DNA of 64,000 nucleotides, from assembly GCA_009731375.1 (NCBI GenBank), contig BJOX01000007.1, positions 244,333-308,332 on the forward strand. The letters are read 5' to 3'. Under the pieces are notes generated by a model, which saw only the letters and a program-made list of their open reading frames with translations, was not told where the DNA came from and ran no database searches. This stretch comes from Paulinella micropora. Taxonomy: Eukaryota; Cercozoa; Imbricatea; Euglyphida. The translations under genes were made by a program, and so were the position numbers. This document shows positions 12,661 through 23,898 of this stretch, piece by piece (position 1 is the stretch's first letter; every line of letters starts with the position of its first letter).

Positions 12661-13639
12661 CTTTTTTTCGCATTCTGTCTCTGGTAATGGAGCGCGCGGT
12701 CACGGCAATACCTCTCACGTGCAACCTGACTACTTCCGCGCGCTCGAACTCCGCGTCTCTGACCACGACCGCGCGGTTGACGACCGCGAGCCCGACCGCG
12801 TGCTCCACTACCACGAGCCTGACCGCGTGCTTCATTACGACGAACCTGACCGCGACCCCGACCCCCACCGCGTGCTCCGCGACCGCGTCTTCCTCGACCA
12901 TGACTACGTCCCTGGCCTTGATTGCCACTTTCCTCTTGACTATTGCTATCATCTTCGAGGTTGCAATTGCACACCTGGAAGTGATCCCAAACTGCCTTAA
13001 TCACATCTGGTTTTTTGAGTTCTTTCTTCTTACCTTCATAATCAAAATACCAGTGAGGAAGGTCGTGTTCCCTCATCCACGCAATAAAGTTTTTTTTGAC
13101 GATTTTTAGGTCTTCCAGCTGCTTTTGGCCTTGGACAGTCAGTAAAATAGTTTCAACTTTCTTCCATGCCTGTTCAGCAGGCTGGAAAGCAAGGTCCTGA
13201 TGAAGGCGTTCCTGCTGAGTCAGCTCCCGAGCACCTCTCCATGGCGGATGCGGTATCGGCTGATCATTATCAAAAATAATGCGGGGAAGCTGCAGTCGTT
13301 CCTCTTCCGAAATAAAAGTTAGGTTCCGTATTTTCGCTTCCCTATCAGGTGGCTTTGCCCATGGCTGGGCATGCAACTTATCCAAAATTCTAACTTGAAC
13401 CTTCCACTCTTTGCCAGCGCGGTCTATGCATGAAATGTGCCCCGGGCGGCCAGGCAAACCGCCGTCACCCTCCTTACCGTCATATTCCACGCATGAAAGC
13501 GAGCCAGGATTAGATATCATATCCTCAATTTGATCTATTTCTGACTGGGAGCAATATCTTTTTGCTAGCTTTCCAACGTCTTTCTTGAGCTTGGGTGTCG
13601 CAAAGTCGATAGGCGGTAGCTCGGCAGGAACCTCAGTGT
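12655..13639 (-). CDS. Last visible exon of a multi-exon gene: Arg/Gly-rich region and poly-Glu
   Basis: The exon begins after an acceptor (intron 13640-13725, 86 bp), with reading phase kept across the junction. It encodes ~210 residues of ordinary composition (for example KLAKRYCSQSEIDQIED), then a strongly basic Arg/Gly-rich region with GRGRRGRGARGGGRGRG-type repeats (near 12720-12920), as in RNA-binding RGG regions. It ends in a poly-Glu run that merges into the microsatellite. The true stop codon cannot be placed. Function is unknown. Confidence 0.6.
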
Positions 13640-13725
13640 CTTTGGAGACAAACACAAAATAATATTAACAAGTTAACTTGAATTTACGGAAACACAGCAA
13701 TTCAAGATGAAAAAGAAGTTTGTAC

Positions 13726-14667
13726 CTGGAAGCCCAGTGAGAAACTTAATCGGCTCTGCGCCATCCTTAGTCGGTCTGTCTCCCACTCCATGCCAGTGCT
13801 CTTGCGCGTCACCCCACGTTCTGTACTCGCCGGTAGGTAGGCAGCCAACTTGCGAGCTTGCGGTAAACCGCCATTGCAATGGACGATTATAATATGTGAT
13901 GTTGGCGTTCACACAGGGACCAAAAAATCTCGTCCAGTCGTAATTCGTCTTGATGATCAGTAGCACAAATGAATTTCTGTTCTTTTTAAACGACTTGAGA
14001 ACCTTGAACAGAGCTCCAGCAAGACTAGTTGTGAGAAAAGTCGATCGCATGCCCATCTTGATAGTTCGAAACTTCTGGTCGTCACTGGAATAACCATGAT
14101 GTGGAACAAGTCGGTTCAATCTGATCTGCCACCTCCAACCCCTGACAATAGCGTAGTTTAAGAAAGCCAATGTCGTAACGCCTGTGTTATCACCGGCTCC
14201 ATCACACTCCAAGTTGAGCAGCCAAGCTGCCATGGTTTGTGGTGACCATAGTTCCCATCGGAGCAAATGATACAGCATTGTTACGTTACTGTTCATGCCA
14301 TGTGCCACCGCCTGGCTGTAGCAAAAAATGAAAGTCTGACCGGAGGTGTAGCATGAAGTAACTCCAAGACACATCCGTATGACATATTTGCCCCTGAATT
14401 CGTCGGCAGCTCGTCGACAAGATGGATACTGAATCGGTGGTGTCATATCAGTGGAAATAGTTGTGCATGTCGGATCTCCAGGAGCACTAGTTTTTCTTTT
14501 CATGCTCTCAATCCGATTAGTCCGATGTATTTTGTGGTGCATGTCGCTTCTCCGTTTATAGTCAATCTGTGCTTCTTTGTTGTCGAGGCCAGTCTCTTTT
14601 TGACGCTTGAGCTCTATGCACTCTGCTGCTAGCAACGTACAAATATCGTCCTTCGCCCAATCGTTGT
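13726..14667 (-). CDS. DUF7869-like exon of the multi-exon gene
   Basis: A ~314-codon exon between two phase-compatible GT-AG introns (13640-13725 and 14668-14720). The string LECDGAGDNTG, followed ~30 residues later by a HHGYSSDD segment, resembles the 'DNaGdN ... GHT.xDxD' pattern of DUF7869-type proteins. Those are common in plants and algae and are probably derived from transposable elements. That likeness is by eye and moderate. Biochemical role is unknown. Confidence 0.55.
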
Positions 14668-14720
14668 CTGCGAAACAATCATCAGGAGTAATATTGATCG
14701 ACACATAATATCATTAGTAC

Positions 14721-15584
14721 CTCGAATCGGCTTGACGTTTTTGAAATCGTTCCTCCAGACCTTGTTGACTAGATCAACCTTTGGTGGATGCGCAGGATCT
14801 AGGTCGCACGTCATAGAGTCCATCATCTCCAAAGCTTTTTGTTTCCAGTGGTCTACCACGTACTCGTAGACTTCGCTTTTTTTTTCAAGTCTTGAAGCTT
14901 CCAAATACCGCCTGAGGTACTGTCAAGGCCCATGGGCAACTGCCACTTCTCGCAAAGCAAGATTTCAATAAGATCCTCAGTAAATGGCTTCGCGCGACCG
15001 CCCTTAATAGCAATTTTTTTGCCGTTTCGAACGAGACGTTTCGCTGTCCGTAGCATAGGCATTCCAACTCCGTGTATTCGCATCCACATCCTTTTGCATA
15101 CCTTTTCTCCTTTGTACAAATACTGCCACATATACTTGTTTGAGATCATGACCTCCAGCTGGGTTTGAAGCGAATGCCCTAGCTCGGCTAGAGAAAGTGA
15201 ACAGGAAGCAATACGTTCAGTAATGACGTCGCGCGTGTCAACCCACAAGTTGCACATCCATTTCTTGCAGCAAAACGCCTTCACTTCTATTTCAAGACGA
15301 GCATACGTCATTCCGAGCCAGTGCTTAAACGCAGCCGGTCTCTGCAGCTTGGGACTCCCTGGCTTTCGATTGATCATGTTGTATGGTCTGTTGGTCCGGC
15401 GAGCCCTTGTCGATGTTGGAATAGTAAGATTCATAGCTAAATACAATGGTTGGCTTGAGCTTTTGATCCTCATGTCAAGATCGAATGTTTCCTCATCATC
15501 GCATGGAGTTGCATTCTCTACACATTTGCTTAGCTGGCCTGTGATGTACTTGCATGACCAAGAAAAATCGTTGGTGCAAAAGTC
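14721..15584 (-). CDS. Middle exon of the DUF7869-like gene, with a homopolymer frame break
   Basis: Bounded by an acceptor at 15585-15586 and a donor at 14720. Two frames cover it, 14853-15584 and 14721-14904, switching at an A9 run (near 14876-14884). One added or two removed A's would join them. This points to a sequencing or assembly indel, or a real frameshift. It includes basic and Cys/Trp-containing segments (FCCKKWMCNLW). No domain is recognised. Confidence 0.55.
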
Positions 15585-15758
15585 CTATGGCAAAACAGAA
15601 CTGTGTACAAGCAGCACTATCTATCTATGTATCTATATATGTAACACCTTAGTTGCAGGCCTAGGTGTGTGCTGAGTTCGAAACAAACCAAGGTCGTCGC
15701 AGCCCTACGAGTCAGTATTCACACTCAATAATTATCCATACATAATTATTCTATTTAC

Positions 15759-16310
15759 TTCTGAATCAGTTACTGTGTGGCTTGGCAGCTCCGGATTTTC
15801 ACATCCATCAGAAAAAACAGCACTCTCAGTATCAGATGCCTACAAGTCAACATAAAGTTAGTGATTGTTTTGCAAATAAATAAAAAATGTCATGCCTGGT
15901 TCTGAAAATCTGTAGCAGCTCCTGAAACAGATTCAAAATGCTCCTCCATCTGCTATATGAAAGCAAGAACATGACAATATGGATTAATCAAATTAGATGA
16001 GAATTACATCATCAATGACGTCCCAAGATTCAAGCAAATCCACAGCGCGCTGAATATCGGATCCCTACAACCCATGCAAATAAGATAATATTTAGAAGTA
16101 ACTGATTGTTCATATTAGAAATAAATATAAACCATAGTCGTTTTTGTCGTCTGCTTCACCTGTGGCTCCTAATATGAATGCAAACGCACATTAATATTTC
16201 AATCAATTATCACTTATATATATGATTTAAAACCTCTTCTGTCCAAGAATCTAGAATAGACAGCGCGTTTTGTGAAGCTTGCGTAGACGACGAACGTCTT
16301 GTGGGTGTAG
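15759..16310 (-). CDS. Five small exons of the DUF7869-like gene
   Basis: Exon-like segments with splice-site dinucleotides lie at 16234-16310, 16133-16168, 16009-16065, 15896-15952 (apparently a GC donor) and 15759-15839. Exons 16234-16310 and 16009-16065 encode related acidic-helical motifs (ALSILDSWTEE and AVDLLESWDVID), and the preceding exon ends with ALDLLNSWDTPE. This suggests small-exon duplication. Exon edges are inferred from sequence only. Confidence 0.5.
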
Positions 16311-16366
16311 CTATACAAATATTATATATGTAATCATATGTGAAATTGCAACTTCAAATTGAAAAC

Positions 16367-17315
16367 CTGTTTCTGGAGTATCCCAAGAATTTAGAAGATC
16401 CAGAGCAACAGTTGACGATCTCGGTGGAGGTGGAGGCGGCTCTTCTGAAGGTGGAACTATGAAAAAAAATTTATGTTCCTGCTGAGCCTTTTGCCACCGC
16501 ATCTCAAAAACAGGGATTTGCTTTCTTTGAGCACAGGCTTGCCTCATGAAATGTGGATGTGCTTTTGCAGCACTAAGCTCAGCTGTCGAAGCATTTTGAA
16601 CAGTTTGCAGAGATGATTTGTCCAGATATTGAAGGAGGATCTGTTTGCGCGCAAGGATCGGTTTCGACAGAGCAACAACATTTGTTCCTTTCAATATCTT
16701 TGCGTTTGCTGATGTCTGATACATTTGCAGCCCACTGTTCAGGATGTGCATCGCGTTGTAGTAGTTCGAACCGAGAGACAGAATGGGCTGGAGACCAACA
16801 ACCAATCCACGATGAGTTCTCATTCGAAAATGCATATTTGCAGCTTGTTCTCTGGTCGTATCGCCAAGCTCCGAAAGTTGCACGCTTCCTGGATCAAGCA
16901 AGCCCAATTCAAAACTTTTAGGAAGATCAGTAGTAGTAAACAAACCACATGCTACAACTTTTCCTGGTAAATCTATCCAGTCGATCACCACTGGCGCCAG
17001 TGTGGCAGAATTGCCGATCAGAATGTGCATAAGCTTGTTTCTGTCTTTCCTTGACATGAACCAGAACCTGAGGACGAGAACAAGAAGTTGGACTTGCCAA
17101 CGTGGTCTTTGCAAACCGTGTAACAGACTCGTGATATGTGTGATATCATTAGAGACAGTCATCGATGTCGGTCCCAAATCTTGCAACACAAGTCTTTGCT
17201 CAACGTGCGACTGATGCGACACAATCTTGCTTTGGATTCCTGGACATTGTTTCTTCACGATAAAGCTGTGAATACGAAAGCGCGCGATCCTTTCCAGACG
17301 TTTTTTACGCGCCAT
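16367..17315 (-). CDS. First coding exon of the DUF7869-like gene
   Basis: The ATG at 17313-17315 opens a 316-codon frame that ends at a GT donor (16366). The N-terminus is basic (MARKKRLERIARF), the middle has no recognised domain, and the end has a proline run (EEPPPPPPRSS) followed by the ALDLLNSWD motif repeated in later exons. A nuclear or nucleic-acid role would fit the basic start and the RGG tail, but that is inference. Confidence 0.55.
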
Positions 17316-17749
17316 CCTTTTCCGTCGCTTTCTGTTGGCGTTCCTTTCTGCCTCATTTTGAGGTTTTTTTTGTTGCGCGAGCTGCGATGGTTGCGCGAGC
17401 TGCGATCAAGGAAGTTCGGTGCAGTGCCATAATCGGGACGTGGGAATAGCTCTGCTCGCAACATCACAAACCGATATACATATTCTGTTTTGATATCACT
17501 TCTCCTTTCAACTGTAAAATTTATCGACGCTTTTCCATATGTTATATGCTTGCGTGAGCTGCCACACCTTGGCAATCCTTACGTGAACATCACGTACTTC
17601 AACCATCCTGACTTCACTCTCAACCTGTCAGGTGCGATGACATGCTCCATACTGGAAGTGTTAGGCGCCGCTGCCTGTACCAGGAGGACGCTACCAAAAT
17701 ACAAACACACATGTACTATGAGCAGAAAAAAAAATATAAATAAATGAAA

Positions 17750-17787
17750 ATTATAATAAGAACAAAATGAAAATGATGATGATGATG

Positions 17788-17886
<99 letters not shown>

Positions 17887-17942
17887 TAATAATAATAATA
17901 ATAATAATACTATATCTGAGGCGTACTGATGCAGCTAATGGC

Positions 17943-18004
<62 letters not shown>

Positions 18005-18030
18005 TAATAATAATAATAATAATAAGAAGA
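17750..18030. repeat. (AAT)n microsatellite with embedded dispersed-repeat end
   Basis: AAT arrays at 17790-17908 and 17944-18025 are split by a 35-bp segment (17909-17943) identical to the start of the dispersed element at 4147. Confidence 0.9.
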
Positions 18031-19346
18031 AGAAGAATAAGAAAAAAGAATAAAAAGAAAAAGAAGAAGAAGAAGAAAGAAAAAGAAGAAGAAGAAGAAC
18101 AAGAACAATAACAACAACAACATATATAAGAAGAAAAAAAAAGAAAAAGAAGAAGAAGAAGAAGAAGAAGAAGAAGAAGAAGAAGAAGAAGAAGAAGAAG
18201 AAGAAGAAGAAAGAAGAAGAAGAAAGAAGAAGAAAGAAGAAGAAGAAGCACGAAGAAGAAGAAGAAGAAGAAGAAGAAGAAGAAGAAGAAGAAGAAGAAG
18301 AAGAAGAAGAAGAAGAAGAAGAACAAAGAAGAAGAACAAAGAAGAAGAACAAAGAAGAAGAAGAAGAAGAAGAAACACAACAACATCAATAACAACAGAA
18401 GAAGATGAAACAGAAGAAGACGAAGAAGAAGAAGAAGAAGAAGAAGAAGAAGAAGAAGAAGAAGAAGAAGAAGAAGAAGAAGAAGAAGAAGAAGANNNNN
18501 NNNNNAAGAAGAAGAAGAAGAAGAAGAAGAAGAAGAAAGAAGACAGAAGAAGAAGAAGAAGAAGAAGAAGAAGAAGAAGAAGAAGAAAGAAGAAGAAAGA
18601 AGAAGAAAGAAGAAGAAAGAAGAAGAAAAAGAAGAAAAAAAAAAAAAAAAAGAAGAAAAAGAAGAAGAAGAAAAAGAAAAAAAAGAAGAAGAAGAAGAAG
18701 AAGAAAGAAGAAGAACAAAGAAGAAGAAGAAAGAAGAAGAAGAAGAACAAAGAAGAAGAAGAAGAAGAAGAAGAAGAAGAAGAAGAAGAAGAAGAAGAAG
18801 AAGAAGAAGAAGAAGAAGAAGAAGAAGAAACACAACAACATCAATAACAACAGAAGAAGAAGAAGAAGAAGAAGAAGAAGAAGAAGAAGAAGAAGAAGGA
18901 NNNNNNNNNNNNNNNNNNNNNNNNNNNNNNNNNNNNNNNNNNNNNNNNNNNNNNNNNNNNNNNNNNNNNNNNNNNNNNNNNNNNNNNNNNNNNNNNNNNN
19001 NNNNNNNNNNNNNNNNNNNNNNNNNNNNNNNNNNNNNNNNNNNNNNNNNNNNNNNNAAGAAGAAGAAGAAGAAGAAAAGGAAGAAGAGGAAGAAGAAGAG
19101 GAAGAAGAAAAGGAAGAAGAAGAAGAAGAAGAAGAAGAAGAAGAAGAAGAAGAAGAAGAAGAAGAAGAAGAAGAACAACAACAACAGAAGAAGAAGAAGA
19201 AGAAGAAGAAGAAGAAGAAGAAGAACAACAACAACAGAAGAAGAAGAAGAAGAAGAAGAAGAAGAAGAAGAAGAAGAAGAAGAAGAAGAAGAAGAAGAAG
19301 AAGAACAACAACAACAACAACAACACAAGAACAAAAAGAAGGAAAA

Positions 19347-19377
<31 letters not shown>

Positions 19378-19450
19378 AAGAAGAAGAAGAAGAAGAAGAA
19401 GAAGAAGAAGAAGAAGAAGAAGAAGACGAAGAAGAAAAAGAAGAAGAAAA
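18031..19450. repeat. (GAA)n array with gaps
   Basis: AAG/AAC trinucleotide repeats with assembly gaps at 18496-18505 and 18901-19056. All long poly-F, poly-S, poly-L and poly-K frames are artefacts. Confidence 0.97.
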
Positions 19451-19455
19451 TCCAA

Positions 19456-20080
19456 AATTTGCATCCATTTCAATGTCTCAGAACATTCTTTTTCAAAGAT
19501 TTTAAGTTTATTTTTCTTTAAATGTTCATGAAATATAAGGAAATACAATTTCAACAAAAGAGAGCAATAACGACAACTGCAAGAAACACATAAAATTTGG
19601 AATAAAAAATATTGCTTGATCAGAAACTTACATCCTCTTTCACATCTCTAAACGATTTTCTTTGTATAAGCTGTTTAGTTTCCCTGTCTTTCCATGTTCA
19701 TGAAATATCAGGAAATGCAGGTCTAAGAAAAAAGAATACTTACAGCGAACACAACAAAGGATCAAAATTTGCAACGAAAGGTTTTTGCAACACCCACACA
19801 CAGACAAACACATACACAATAGAGATAATGTTCAGTACTGCCGATAATTGGGTAATTGGCTTTACTATGCATTAAAAGGTCATGTCCATAATCTCATCGG
19901 GAGAACCTTCCTCCTCCGTCTATGTTTCGAGATTTATTCAAACAAACATGGTCGGTCGATCCAAAAATTCCATCCACTTTCACGTCTCGAAACCGTTCGT
20001 TTTTGGCAAACTTTTAAGTTTCCTTGTCTTGTAATGTTCTCAATAAACCAGGAAATGTGTTTCCAGCAAGGAAAGACAAC
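19456..20080. repeat. Three diverged ~200 bp repeats
   Basis: Three related segments (near 19456-19560, 19610-19740 and 19960-20075) share the order CAxTTTCA, a TCTC-AA motif, TTTTAAGTTT or TTTAGTTTCC, TGTTCATGAAAT or a variant, then AGGAAATG. They lie just before the next gene and may be degenerate intronic or promoter-side repeats. No gene seen. Confidence 0.5.
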
Positions 20081-20112
20081 AAATAAAAAATGTGCACAGG
20101 GAGGAAGTTGAC

Positions 20113-21865
20113 ATGCTTGACCCACAAAAACGTCAGGTGCTAAATTGTGGCTGTGCCAAAATTTTTTCAAAAAAGGTTCCGGTGACCGACCCGACCCGTT
20201 TTGAAGGTGTAGTTGTATCGTTGCTCTCAACCTCCAACTCAAGAACACTCATGGTGAAGAAGACTGCCGCGAAGACACTGCAAGGAGTCTGCAAGAATCG
20301 TCTGGGGGAGCTGTTCCTCCTGGTGAACAACCTGCCAGACCCCGTTCCGTTTGTAAGCGTCGACATTCCCCCTGCTGTTTTTTGCAAGTACGACCTGGCG
20401 AAGGGTCAGCTTGCAAGAACAGTGGGGGGCATGAAATACGAGTATGACAAGCAGGGAAAACTAGACATGTTTAATCCAAAGGAGTGGGATGATAAATTAG
20501 GGACGATCGATGTCAAGACTGCTTCAAAAAGACAAAGGAATTCCACTAACTTCTTGGATCCTAGTGAAGAGAAACCATCAAAAAAAGTTTTAAAAAAAAA
20601 GGCAGAAGGAAAAGGGGGAGGAGTGAAAGGAGTGAAGGGAAAAGGGGGAGGAGGGAAAAAGGGAGAAAAGGAAGGGAAAGGAAAGGGAGAGGATGAAGAC
20701 GAGGAAGAGGGAGGAGGGAAAGGGAAAGGGAAAGGGAAAGGAGGAAAAGGGAAAGGAGCAGGAGGCCAAGGAAAGGGAGAGGATGGTGAGGAAGAGGAAG
20801 ACGGAGGAGAGGAAAGGGGAGAAGGGAAAGGGAAAGTGAAAGGAGGAAAAGGGAAAGGAGGAGCAGGAGGGAAAGGAAAGGGAGAGGATGAAGATGAGGA
20901 AGAGGGAGGAGGCAAAGGGAAAGGGAAAGGAGGAAAAGGGAAAGGGAAAGGAGGAAAAGGAGGGAAAGGAAAGGGAGAGGATGGTGAGGAAGAGGAAGAC
21001 GGAGAAGAGGAAGGGGGAGGAGGGAAAGGGAAAGGAGGAAAAGGGAAAGGAGGAGCAGGAGGGAAAGGAAAGGGAGAGGATGAAGATGAGGAAGAGGGAG
21101 GAGGGAAAGGGAAAGGGAAAGGAGGGAAAGGGAAAGGGAAAGGAGGAAAAGGGAAAGGGAAAGGAGGAAAAGGAGGGAAAGGAAAGGGAGAGGATGGTGA
21201 GGAAGAGGAAGACGGAGAAGAGGAAGGGGGAGGAGGGAAAGGGAAAGGGAAAGGAGGAAAAGGGAAAGGAGGAGCAGGAGGGAAAGGAAAGGGAGAGGAT
21301 GAAGATGAGGAAGAGGGAGGAGGGAAAGGGAAAGGGAAGGGGAAAGGGAAACGAGAAAAAGGGAAAGGGAAAGGAGGAAAAGGAGGGAAATGAAAGGGAG
21401 AGGATGGTGAGGAAGAGGAAGACGGAGGAGAGGAAGGGGGAGGAGGGAAAGGGAAAGGGAAAAGAGGAAAAGGGAAAGGAGGAGCAGGAGGGAAAGGAGG
21501 GAAAGGAAAGGGAGAGGATGAAGATGTCAATGAGGAACAGGAAGACGGAGCAAAGGGGGAGGAGGGAAAGGGAAAGGAGGGGAAGGAGGAGGGAAAGGGA
21601 AAGGAGGAGCAGGAGGGAAAGGAAAGGAAGAGAATGAAGATGAGGAAGAGGAAGACGATAACGAGGAAGAAGAGGAGGAGGACAATGAGGGCGATGAAGA
21701 AGAGGAGGAGAAAGGGGGAAAGGGGAAAGGCGGAAAAGGGAAAGGGGCAGAGAACAAACAGGACAACTTTACCGAGGTCCGAAACAAAAAAGGATACGTC
21801 AAGTGCAGGGTGTACGAGAACCCGTCCTTTTTTCAGTACACAAGTGGAGCCAAATTTCAGGACGG
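20113..21865 (+). CDS. Exon 1 (mapped) of the K/G/E-rich host gene that carries the viral insertion
   Basis: A ~160-residue N-terminal region of normal composition (for example KTAAKTLQGVCKNRLGELFLL) is followed by a coding minisatellite giving repeats of GKGKGG / EDEDEEEGGG, and then a unique C-terminal segment (YVKCRVYENPSFFQYTSG). A GT donor follows at 21866. The first in-frame ATG is used as start, but the exon may begin at an upstream acceptor. Two lesions lie inside the repeat: TGA at 21391-21393 where sister repeats have GGA, and a frame change near 21550-21600. Confidence 0.6.
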
Positions 21866-22200
21866 GTTCTCTACACTCCTTTCTTTCTTTCTTTCTTCTT
21901 CTTCTTCTTCTTCTTGTTCTTCTTGTTCTTATGTTGTTGTTGTTGTTCTTCTTCTTCTTCTTCTTCTTCTTCTTCTTCTTCTTCTTCTTCTTCTTCTTCT
22001 GTTGTTGTTGTTGTTGTTGTTCTTGTTGTTCTTGTTGTTGTTTTTGTTCTTCTTAGATAGATAGATACTCTGATCGACCCCCCTTAGTAGGGCTGGGGCG
22101 CCGCGGGGAATTTTTTTTACACTTTGTTATATTTGCAGGTATTGGATTTTTTTTTGCAAAAATCATACATACAATTTACCTACAAATTACCTACAATTTA

Positions 22201-22232
<32 letters not shown>

Positions 22233-22425
22233 GAAGAAGAAAGAAAGAAAGAAGAAGAAGAAGAAGAAGAAGAAGAAGAAGAAGAAGAAGAAGAAGAAGA
22301 AGAAAGAAAGAGAAAGAAGAAGAAGAAGAAGAAGAAGAAGAAGAAGAAGAAGAAGAAGAAGAGAAGAAGAAGAATCTATCTATTTATCTAATAAGATTCT
22401 ATTATTAGATAGATAGATAGATTCT

Positions 22426-22492
<67 letters not shown>

Positions 22493-22504
22493 AAGAAGAA
22501 GAAG

Positions 22505-22558
<54 letters not shown>

Positions 22559-22704
22559 AAGATAGATAGAATCTTATTAGACAGATACATAGATTCTTCT
22601 TCTTCTTCTTCTTCTTCTTCTTCTTCTTCTTCTTCTTTTTCTTTCTTTCTTTCTTCTTCTTCTTCTTCTTCTTGTCTCTCCTTTTCTTCTTCTTTTCTTC
22701 TTCT

Positions 22705-22736
<32 letters not shown>

Positions 22737-22914
22737 TTCTTCTTCTTCTTCTTCTTCTTCTTCTTGTGTTGTTGTTGTTGTTGTTCTTCTTCTTCTTCTT
22801 CTTCTTCTTCTTCTTCTTCTTCTTCTGTTCTTCTTCTGTTCTTGTTGTTCTTGTTGTTCTTGTTGTTGTTGTTGTTGTTGTTGTTCTTATTCTTCTTCTT
22901 CTTCTTCTTCTTCT

Positions 22915-22949
<35 letters not shown>

Positions 22950-23271
22950 TTCTTCTTCGTCTTCCTCTTCTTCTTTTTCTTTAGTTCTTCCTCTTCTTCT
23001 TTTTCTTTCGTTCTTCCTCTTCTTCTTCTTCTTCTTCTTCTTCTTCTTCTTCTTCTTCTTCTTCTTCTTCTTCTTCTTCTTCTTCTTTTTCTTTCGTTCT
23101 TCTTCTTTTTCTTCTTCTTCTTTCTTCTTCTTCTTTCTTCTTCTTCTTCTTCTTCTTCTTCTTCTTCTCCTCCTCCTCCTCCTCCTCTTCCCCCTCCTCC
23201 TTCTTCTTCTTCTCCTTCGTTTTCCGTGGAGGCAGGGAGCAATGTCGTTATTTGCTCCTATGGTTTGTTAG
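21866..23271. repeat. Microsatellite-filled intron
   Basis: TTC/GTT, GATA, GAA and TTC blocks in alternating orientation. 22200-22640 contains GATA-GAA followed by TTC-type and GAA-GATA blocks able to fold back. The bounding donor and acceptor are phase-compatible. Confidence 0.7.
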
Positions 23272-23418
23272 CATCATAATCAAACATACGACTGAGAACA
23301 TCAAGATCAGAGAATCGGTGGTAGTCAAGGGGGTGAAGCTAAAGGCTTACAACGATCTAGAGCTGAGCGAAGCGAAGAAAGTTGAAACTTGCGAGGGCGA
23401 AACGGCCTACGCCCCAGG
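23272..23418 (+). CDS. Exon 2 (mapped) of the host gene, 5' of the viral insertion
   Basis: The acceptor TTTGTTAG precedes a 147-base exon ending CCCCAGG before the donor GTAATA. The encoded peptide has ordinary composition (for example SVVVKGVKLKAYNDLEL). Exon 1 ends in phase 2 and this exon continues it without a stop. Its donor lies only 65 bases before the target-site duplication of the viral element. Confidence 0.6.
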
Positions 23419-23465
23419 GTAATAATCACTTTTCACTAAGATCAGAAGTTCTAAAATAATATTAA

Positions 23466-23834
23466 TTATGCAAACAGGTTGGTAAAAAACGAGAAGGAAA
23501 GGGGGGTGTTTCTAAGGCCCCACCCTTTCTTCTGTTTAGTCTTCAATTTTATACCCGCAACCCGTCGTGCGACGATATCTACAAAGTCGTGTTCTACTTC
23601 CTCGTCCGAGCTACTTTCCTCGCTTATCTCACCATCCCGCCCATCAATCATATCCCTCGCCAACTGTTTCTTAGACACGTGGTCCATCTTTTCATCATTG
23701 GTCATTTCTTTCGCATTCTTCGCCTCTTCCTCCGCTAGTAATTCCCTCGCCCTCTCAATCTTTCTCTGCTTAGCCTTTTCCTTTCGCCTCGCATTAGCAA
23801 TTTTAAGATTTTCTACCGAAGATTTACCCGGCAT
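23466..23834 (-). CDS. Small charged protein at the left end; frame runs through the terminal repeat
   Basis: 122 codons with an ATG at 23832-23834, divergent from the fibre gene. The N-terminal half is Lys/Arg/Glu-rich and probably helical (RRKEKAKQRKIERARELLAE). An acidic Ser-rich segment follows (EISEESSSDEEVE). The last ~14 residues are encoded by the terminal inverted repeat, and the stop codon lies outside it in host DNA. In the free virus the C-terminus would differ. No family recognised. The style resembles the small basic proteins at the right end. Confidence 0.55.
   Translation of the reverse strand: MPGKSSVENLKIANARRKEKAKQRKIERARELLAEEEAKNAKEMTNDEKMDHVSKKQLARDMIDGRDGEISEESSSDEEVEHDFVDIVARRVAGIKLKTKQKKGWGLRNTPLSFSFFTNLFA
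23478..23483. repeat. Target-site duplication, left copy (GTTGGT)
   Basis: Six bases directly outside the left terminal inverted repeat, identical to 41295-41300. Six-base duplications are typical of Polinton/Maverick-type integration. Confidence 0.9.
23484..23525 (+). repeat. Left terminal inverted repeat
   Basis: Begins AAAAAACGAGAAGG, continues through GGGGGGTGTTT and ends GGCCCCACCC. It is the exact reverse complement of 41252-41294, except for six versus seven terminal A/T bases. Confidence 0.95.
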
Positions 23835-23898
23835 ACTTGTTTGCTATGGGTTGGTATATTTTCCTAAATATAATATTTTAATTAAGATAATATATACA
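23835..23898. promoter_or_regulatory. Divergent AT-rich promoter region
   Basis: 64 bases between two divergent start codons. Contains TAAATATAATATTTTAAT and GATAATATATACA just before the ATG at 23899. It is similar to the TAATAATATA-type motif preceding the capsid genes. Confidence 0.5.

Noticed and set aside
11639-12952. Poly-E, poly-S, poly-R and poly-L proteins
   Set aside because: GAA/GGA/TTC repeat translations. Only the start of the poly-Glu run at the end of the minus-strand RGG exon may be real.
17579-19557. Frames of several hundred residues (FFFF, SSSS, LLLL, KKKK)
   Set aside because: Trinucleotide repeats and gaps, with no unique sequence.
23479-23898. Extension of the fibre frame upstream of 23899
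   Set aside because: It would start in the terminal repeat and lie antisense to the left-end gene. A promoter-like spacer precedes the ATG at 23899.
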